Source: Guyparkeria hydrothermalis
GTDB taxonomy: Bacteria; Pseudomonadota; Gammaproteobacteria; Halothiobacillales; Halothiobacillaceae
Assembly (NCBI RefSeq): GCF_023555385.1
Contig: NZ_JAJSED010000001.1
Location: 1,426,001-1,490,000, forward strand
Reading direction: 5' to 3'
DNA length: 64,000 bases
In this document: one piece after another, positions 60,547-64,000 of the stretch
How positions within the stretch are numbered: position 1 is the stretch's first letter
Layout of the letters: every line of letters begins with the position of its first letter
The notes under the pieces: model-generated
Database searches by the model: none
What the model saw: only the letters and a program-made list of their open reading frames with translations
What the model was told of the DNA's origin: nothing
Position numbers and translations under genes: made by a program

Positions 60547-61728
60547 TCAGGCCGCCGGCAGGACCGCCTCGATCCGGCCGATGGCCTCGCGCAGCGCATC
60601 CAGGCTGGTCGCGTAACTCAGGCGGACATGTCCCGGGGCGCCAAAGGCCGAGCCCGGCACCACCGCTACGCCGGCCTTCTCGAGCAGGTGCTCCGAGAAA
60701 GCGACGTCGTCGTCGATACCCAGCGCCGCCATCGCCGCCGAGACATCCGGGAAGCTGTAGAAGGCACCCTGGCCCGGCAGACAAGTGACACCTGGCAGCT
60801 CGTTGAGGGCCTCGACCACAAAGTCGTGGCGCTTGCGGAAAGCCGCCACCATGGCCTCGATTTCTGACTGGTCGCCGGCGATCGCCTCGCAGGCCGCCTT
60901 CTGGGCAACCGAGCAGGCACCCGAGGTGCTCTGCGACTGGATCACCTTCATCGCCTTGATCAGCTCGGCGGGACCGGCCGCGTAGCCGATCCGCCAACCG
61001 GTCATGGCGTAGGCCTTGCTCACCCCGTTGAGCACCACGGTACGCGGTGCGAGGTCCGGCGCCACCATGGCAATGTTCGAGAACGGCTCGTCGGCCCAGA
61101 GGATCTTCTCGTACATGTCATCAGTGGCGATGACGATCTCGGGATGATCGCGCAGGACGTCCGCGAGTTGCGCCCAGTCCTCGCGGGTGTAGGCCACGCC
61201 GGTCGGGTTGGACGGGCTGTTGAGCATCACCAGGCGAGTCTTGTCGGTGATCGCGGCGGCCAGCTGGCGCGGCGTCATCTTGAAGCCCTGGTCCTGGCCG
61301 GCGGAGACGATTACCGGCTCGCCACCGGCCAGGCGGACCATGTCCGGGTACGAAACCCAGTACGGCGCGGAAATGATGGCCTCGTCGCCCGGATTGAGCA
61401 GCGCCTGACAGAGATTGAAGATGCTCTGCTTGCCGCCGGTGGAGACAATGATCTGGTCGAGACCGTACTCGAGCCCCTGGTCGTTCTTGAGCTTGTCGGC
61501 AATCGCCTGACGCAGCTCGACAATCCCCTCGACCGCGGTGTAGCGGGTGAAACCGTCGCGGATCGCCTGAATGCCCGCCTCACCGATGTGCTTCGGCGTG
61601 TCGAAGTCCGGTTCGCCGGCACCGAGGCTGATGATGTCGCGCCCGGCGGCACGCAGTTCCGCCGCCTTGGCGGTGACGGCGAGTGTCGGCGAGGGACGGA
61701 CCCGGCGGACCCGGTCGGAAAGGTTCAT
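60547..61728 (-). CDS. Class I/II aminotransferase (aspartate aminotransferase type)
   Basis: The 393-aa PLP enzyme of the Ib aspartate aminotransferase group has LGAGEPDFDTPKHI, SAPYWVSYPDM, NSPSNPTG, the PLP-lysine motif NGVSKAYAMTGWRIGY and a C-terminal RLSYATS with the substrate-binding Arg. It interconverts aspartate and oxaloacetate or similar pairs. The start at 61728 (MNLSDRV) follows AGGGAG; the upstream frame is discarded. Confidence 0.92.
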   Translation of the reverse strand: MNLSDRVRRVRPSPTLAVTAKAAELRAAGRDIISLGAGEPDFDTPKHIGEAGIQAIRDGFTRYTAVEGIVELRQAIADKLKNDQGLEYGLDQIIVSTGGKQSIFNLCQALLNPGDEAIISAPYWVSYPDMVRLAGGEPVIVSAGQDQGFKMTPRQLAAAITDKTRLVMLNSPSNPTGVAYTREDWAQLADVLRDHPEIVIATDDMYEKILWADEPFSNIAMVAPDLAPRTVVLNGVSKAYAMTGWRIGYAAGPAELIKAMKVIQSQSTSGACSVAQKAACEAIAGDQSEIEAMVAAFRKRHDFVVEALNELPGVTCLPGQGAFYSFPDVSAAMAALGIDDDVAFSEHLLEKAGVAVVPGSAFGAPGHVRLSYATSLDALREAIGRIEAVLPAA

Positions 61729-61867
61729 GTCGGCAATTGACTCCCTGGCAGGCGCTCGCGTGAGAGGCGAAAACACCGCACCACGTTGAATTGGTTTGGC
61801 CGGCATTTTACCGGAAACGCGGAACGGTTTCGAAGGGAGATGCGGGCAGCGCGGGGCCGGAATGGCC

Positions 61868-62641
61868 TCAATCCGCGGCGGCCAGCCGCTGACGACGGAA
61901 CTCGAACAGGCAGACGGCCGTGGCCACCGAGACGTTCAGGCTTTCGACGCCGGGCGCCATCGGGATGTGGATCAACTGGTCGCAGCGTTCGCGGGTCAGG
62001 CGCCGCAGGCCGCCGCCCTCGGCGCCCATCACCAGCGCGACCGGCTCACGGGCGAAGTCGCTCTCGTACAGGGACACCGGCCCCTCGCCCGCCGCACCCA
62101 CGATCCACAGGCCGCGGGCCTTGAGGTCGGCGAGTGTGCGGGCGAGATTGGTGACCTGGATGAAAGGCAGTCGTTCGGCCGATCCGGCCGAGGTCTTGCG
62201 GGCCGCCGCGGTGAGTCCGCAGGCGCGATCCTTGGGCGCGACCACCGCCAGCACGCCGGCCGCCTCGGCACCGCGCAGGCAAGCACCGAGGTTGTGCGGG
62301 TCGGTCACACCGTCGAGCACCAGCAGCAACGGCGACTCGGTCGCCTCGTCGAGCAAGGCGATCAGGTCGTTTTCGTCACCGGCCTGGCTGAGCGCGACCC
62401 GCGCGGCCACGCCCTGGTGGCGCAAGGGCTTGCCATCGCTGCGCAGCTTGTCGAACCAGGCGGGGTCACGGTTCTCCACCGGCACGCCGGATCGGTTGGC
62501 CAGCGACTGCAGCCGGCGGGCACGCTTGTCGTCACGCGACGAGAGGACTACCTGTTCGACTCGCTCGGGGTGGTCGCGCAGGGCGGCCTCGATGGCGTGA
62601 AAGCCGCCGATCCAGGTCAGCTCACCGGAGGGACGAGCCAT
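61868..62641 (-). CDS. rlmB: 23S rRNA (guanosine-2'-O-)-methyltransferase RlmB
   Basis: The 257-aa SPOUT enzyme methylates G2251. It has an N-terminal substrate-binding domain (IGGFHAIEAALRDHPERVEQVVLS), then LLVLDGVTDPHNLGACLRGAEAAGV, LVMGAEGGGLRRLTRE and the knot motif PMAPGVESLNVSVATAVCLFE. It lies 11 bases after rnr, the conserved rnr-rlmB pair. Confidence 0.95.
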   Translation of the reverse strand: MARPSGELTWIGGFHAIEAALRDHPERVEQVVLSSRDDKRARRLQSLANRSGVPVENRDPAWFDKLRSDGKPLRHQGVAARVALSQAGDENDLIALLDEATESPLLLVLDGVTDPHNLGACLRGAEAAGVLAVVAPKDRACGLTAAARKTSAGSAERLPFIQVTNLARTLADLKARGLWIVGAAGEGPVSLYESDFAREPVALVMGAEGGGLRRLTRERCDQLIHIPMAPGVESLNVSVATAVCLFEFRRQRLAAAD

Positions 62642-62652
62642 CGTCGGGCCGA

Positions 62653-64000
62653 TCAGTCGGACGAGTCGCCGGAGGACTCGCCACCCTGATCCGCGCCCTG
62701 GTCGCCGCCCTCATTGCCGCCGCTCTGCGGCTTGCGGCGACGGCGACGGCGCGGACGGCGCTTCTTGCCACCGCCCTCGCCGGAACCGGACTTGTCTTCG
62801 CCGCCACGCGACTCCTCGCCTCGGGAGACGTCACCCGACTCCCCTTCGTCGTCCGACGGCTCCTCGTCATCCGGCAGCATGAAGTCGATCTTGCGCTCGT
62901 CGAGGTCGACGCGCGCGACCCGCACCCGGATGGTGTCGTTGAGCGAGTAGGTCTTGCCGCTGCGCTCGCCCTTGAGCGAGACGGTCACCGGGTCGAAGTG
63001 ATAGAAGTCGCGCTTGAGTGCGGTGATGTGCAACAGGCCCTCGACGAAGAAGTCCTTGAGCTCGACGAACAGGCCGAAGCCCAGCACCGAGGCCACCCGC
63101 CCTTCGTAGACGTTGCCGACCTTGTCGAGCATGAACTCGCACTTGAGCCAGTCGGTGGCCGCCCGCGTCGCCTCGTCGGCACGTCGCTCGTTGTTCGAGC
63201 AATGCTCGCCGACCAGCAGCATTTCCTCGTGGCTGTACGGGAAGTTCTCGGCCGCACCGGTACGCAACACGTGCCGGATGGCGCGATGCACCATCAGGTC
63301 CGGGTAGCGACGGATCGGAGAGGTGAAGTGCGCGTAATGCTCGTGGGCGAGACCGAAGTGGCCCAGGTTATCCGGCGCGTAGACCGCCTGCTGCAGCGAG
63401 CGCAGCAGCAGCGTCTGGATGGTGGCGAAGTCCGGACGCCCCTGCGCCTCGGCGATCAGGGCGTTGAAGTCCGCCGGGGTCGGCTTGTCGCCGCCACCGA
63501 GGGTCAGGCCCTTCTCCTTGAGCGAGGCACGCAGGTCGTCGATCTTCTCCGCGCCCGGACGGTCGTGCACCCGGTAGAGCGACGGGATCTTGCGCCGGGC
63601 GAGGAAGCGACCGGCGGCGACGTTCGCCGCGATCATGCACTCCTCGATGATCTTGTGGGCATCGTTGCGCTCGTAGGGCACGATCGCCTCGATCTTGCGG
63701 TTCTCGCCGAAGACGATCTTGGTCTCGATGGTGTCGAAGTCGATCGCCCCGCGCGATTCGCGCTCGGCACGCAGTACCTTGTAGAGCGAGTGCAGCGCCT
63801 CGAGCGGCTTGATCACGTGGCTGTGCTTGTCGCGCTCTTCCTGGTCGTCGTCGAGCAGCATGGCCGCGACGTTGTCGTAGGTCAGGCGCGCGTGGCTGCG
63901 CATCACGCCCTCGAAGAAACGCGAGCGGATGATCTGCCCCTGGCTGTTGATCAGCATCTCGGCACACAGGCAGAGGCGATCGACGTCCGGGTTCACCGAG
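62653..64000 (-). CDS. rnr: Ribonuclease R (3' part, partial)
   Basis: The C-terminal 448 residues or so are present; the N-terminus lies past the window end. Seen are the end of the RNB catalytic domain (IIEECMIAANVAAGRFLARR, HYAHFTSPIRRYPDLMVHRAI), an S1 RNA-binding domain (VYEGRVASVLGFGLFVEL, about 140 residues from the end) and a long low-complexity tail, first acidic/Gly-rich, then [12 protein letters not shown], then acidic again. RNase R degrades structured RNA and acts in trans-translation. Confidence 0.95.
   Translation of the reverse strand, partial: SVNPDVDRLCLCAEMLINSQGQIIRSRFFEGVMRSHARLTYDNVAAMLLDDDQEERDKHSHVIKPLEALHSLYKVLRAERESRGAIDFDTIETKIVFGENRKIEAIVPYERNDAHKIIEECMIAANVAAGRFLARRKIPSLYRVHDRPGAEKIDDLRASLKEKGLTLGGGDKPTPADFNALIAEAQGRPDFATIQTLLLRSLQQAVYAPDNLGHFGLAHEHYAHFTSPIRRYPDLMVHRAIRHVLRTGAAENFPYSHEEMLLVGEHCSNNERRADEATRAATDWLKCEFMLDKVGNVYEGRVASVLGFGLFVELKDFFVEGLLHITALKRDFYHFDPVTVSLKGERSGKTYSLNDTIRVRVARVDLDERKIDFMLPDDEEPSDDEGESGDVSRGEESRGGEDKSGSGEGGGKKRRPRRRRRRKPQSGGNEGGDQGADQGGESSGDSSD

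Overview
The window is a chromosomal segment of a high-GC gammaproteobacterium. Gene content and order (recA-recX-alaS-lysC-csrA-tRNA-Ser, yggS-proC-yggT-metX-metW divergent from pilT-pilU, rlmB next to rnr, glyQ-glyS) are typical of the class. A periplasmic rhodanese, a split YeeE/YedE transporter, a Tat-exported metallo-beta-lactamase-fold protein and a SulP transporter paired with a universal stress protein suggest a sulfur-oxidising, probably autotrophic lineage of the Halothiobacillaceae (Halothiobacillus/Guyparkeria) kind. The lineage is an inference from gene content, not a database match.

Layout. 1-3.3 kb: end of purC, bioD, then UspA and SulP on the minus strand. 3.6-7.8 kb: a minus-strand surface-polysaccharide operon (SDR epimerase, GT2 glycosyltransferase, TPR/beta-barrel outer-membrane protein). 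8-9.3 kb: a TspO-like membrane protein and two small genes. 9.4-14 kb: a minus-strand sulfur-handling cluster of MBL-fold protein, two YeeE/YedE halves, a secreted protein made of eight NPCAP decapeptide repeats, a His-rich DUF6969-type protein and a periplasmic rhodanese, divergent from zur. 14.7-24.6 kb: methyltransferase, methionine genes, proC, yggS, three consecutive PilT/PilU ATPases, tRNA-Gly(CCC), thiO, glnB. 24.7-45.3 kb: housekeeping genes (priA, rpsT, pyrE, clpB, an LpxH-like phosphoesterase, def, gcvR, pgeF, rluD, bamD, rplM-rpsI, speD, trpC, trpD).

45.3-48.7 kb is an AT-richer, gene-poor accessory island. It holds a YoeB-type toxin remnant, an orphan protein with a ParB/sulfiredoxin-like DGNHR motif, a long non-coding stretch, a decayed 200-bp copy of the glyQ promoter and 5' end, and a SHOCT-domain membrane protein. 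From 48.7 kb to the end the window returns to core genes: glyQ, glyS, plsC, fructosamine kinase, an SDR, tRNA-Ser(GCT), csrA, lysC, alaS, recX, recA, an aminotransferase, rlmB and partial rnr.

Best candidates for undescribed biology: (1) the secreted Cys-repeat protein inside the sulfur cluster, whose repeat units differ almost only at synonymous positions; (2) a putative ~60-nt terminated RNA upstream of rplM carrying an anti-Shine-Dalgarno motif; (3) the glyQ 5'-end duplication bounding part of the island. No CRISPR array, rRNA operon, integrase or transposase was seen.
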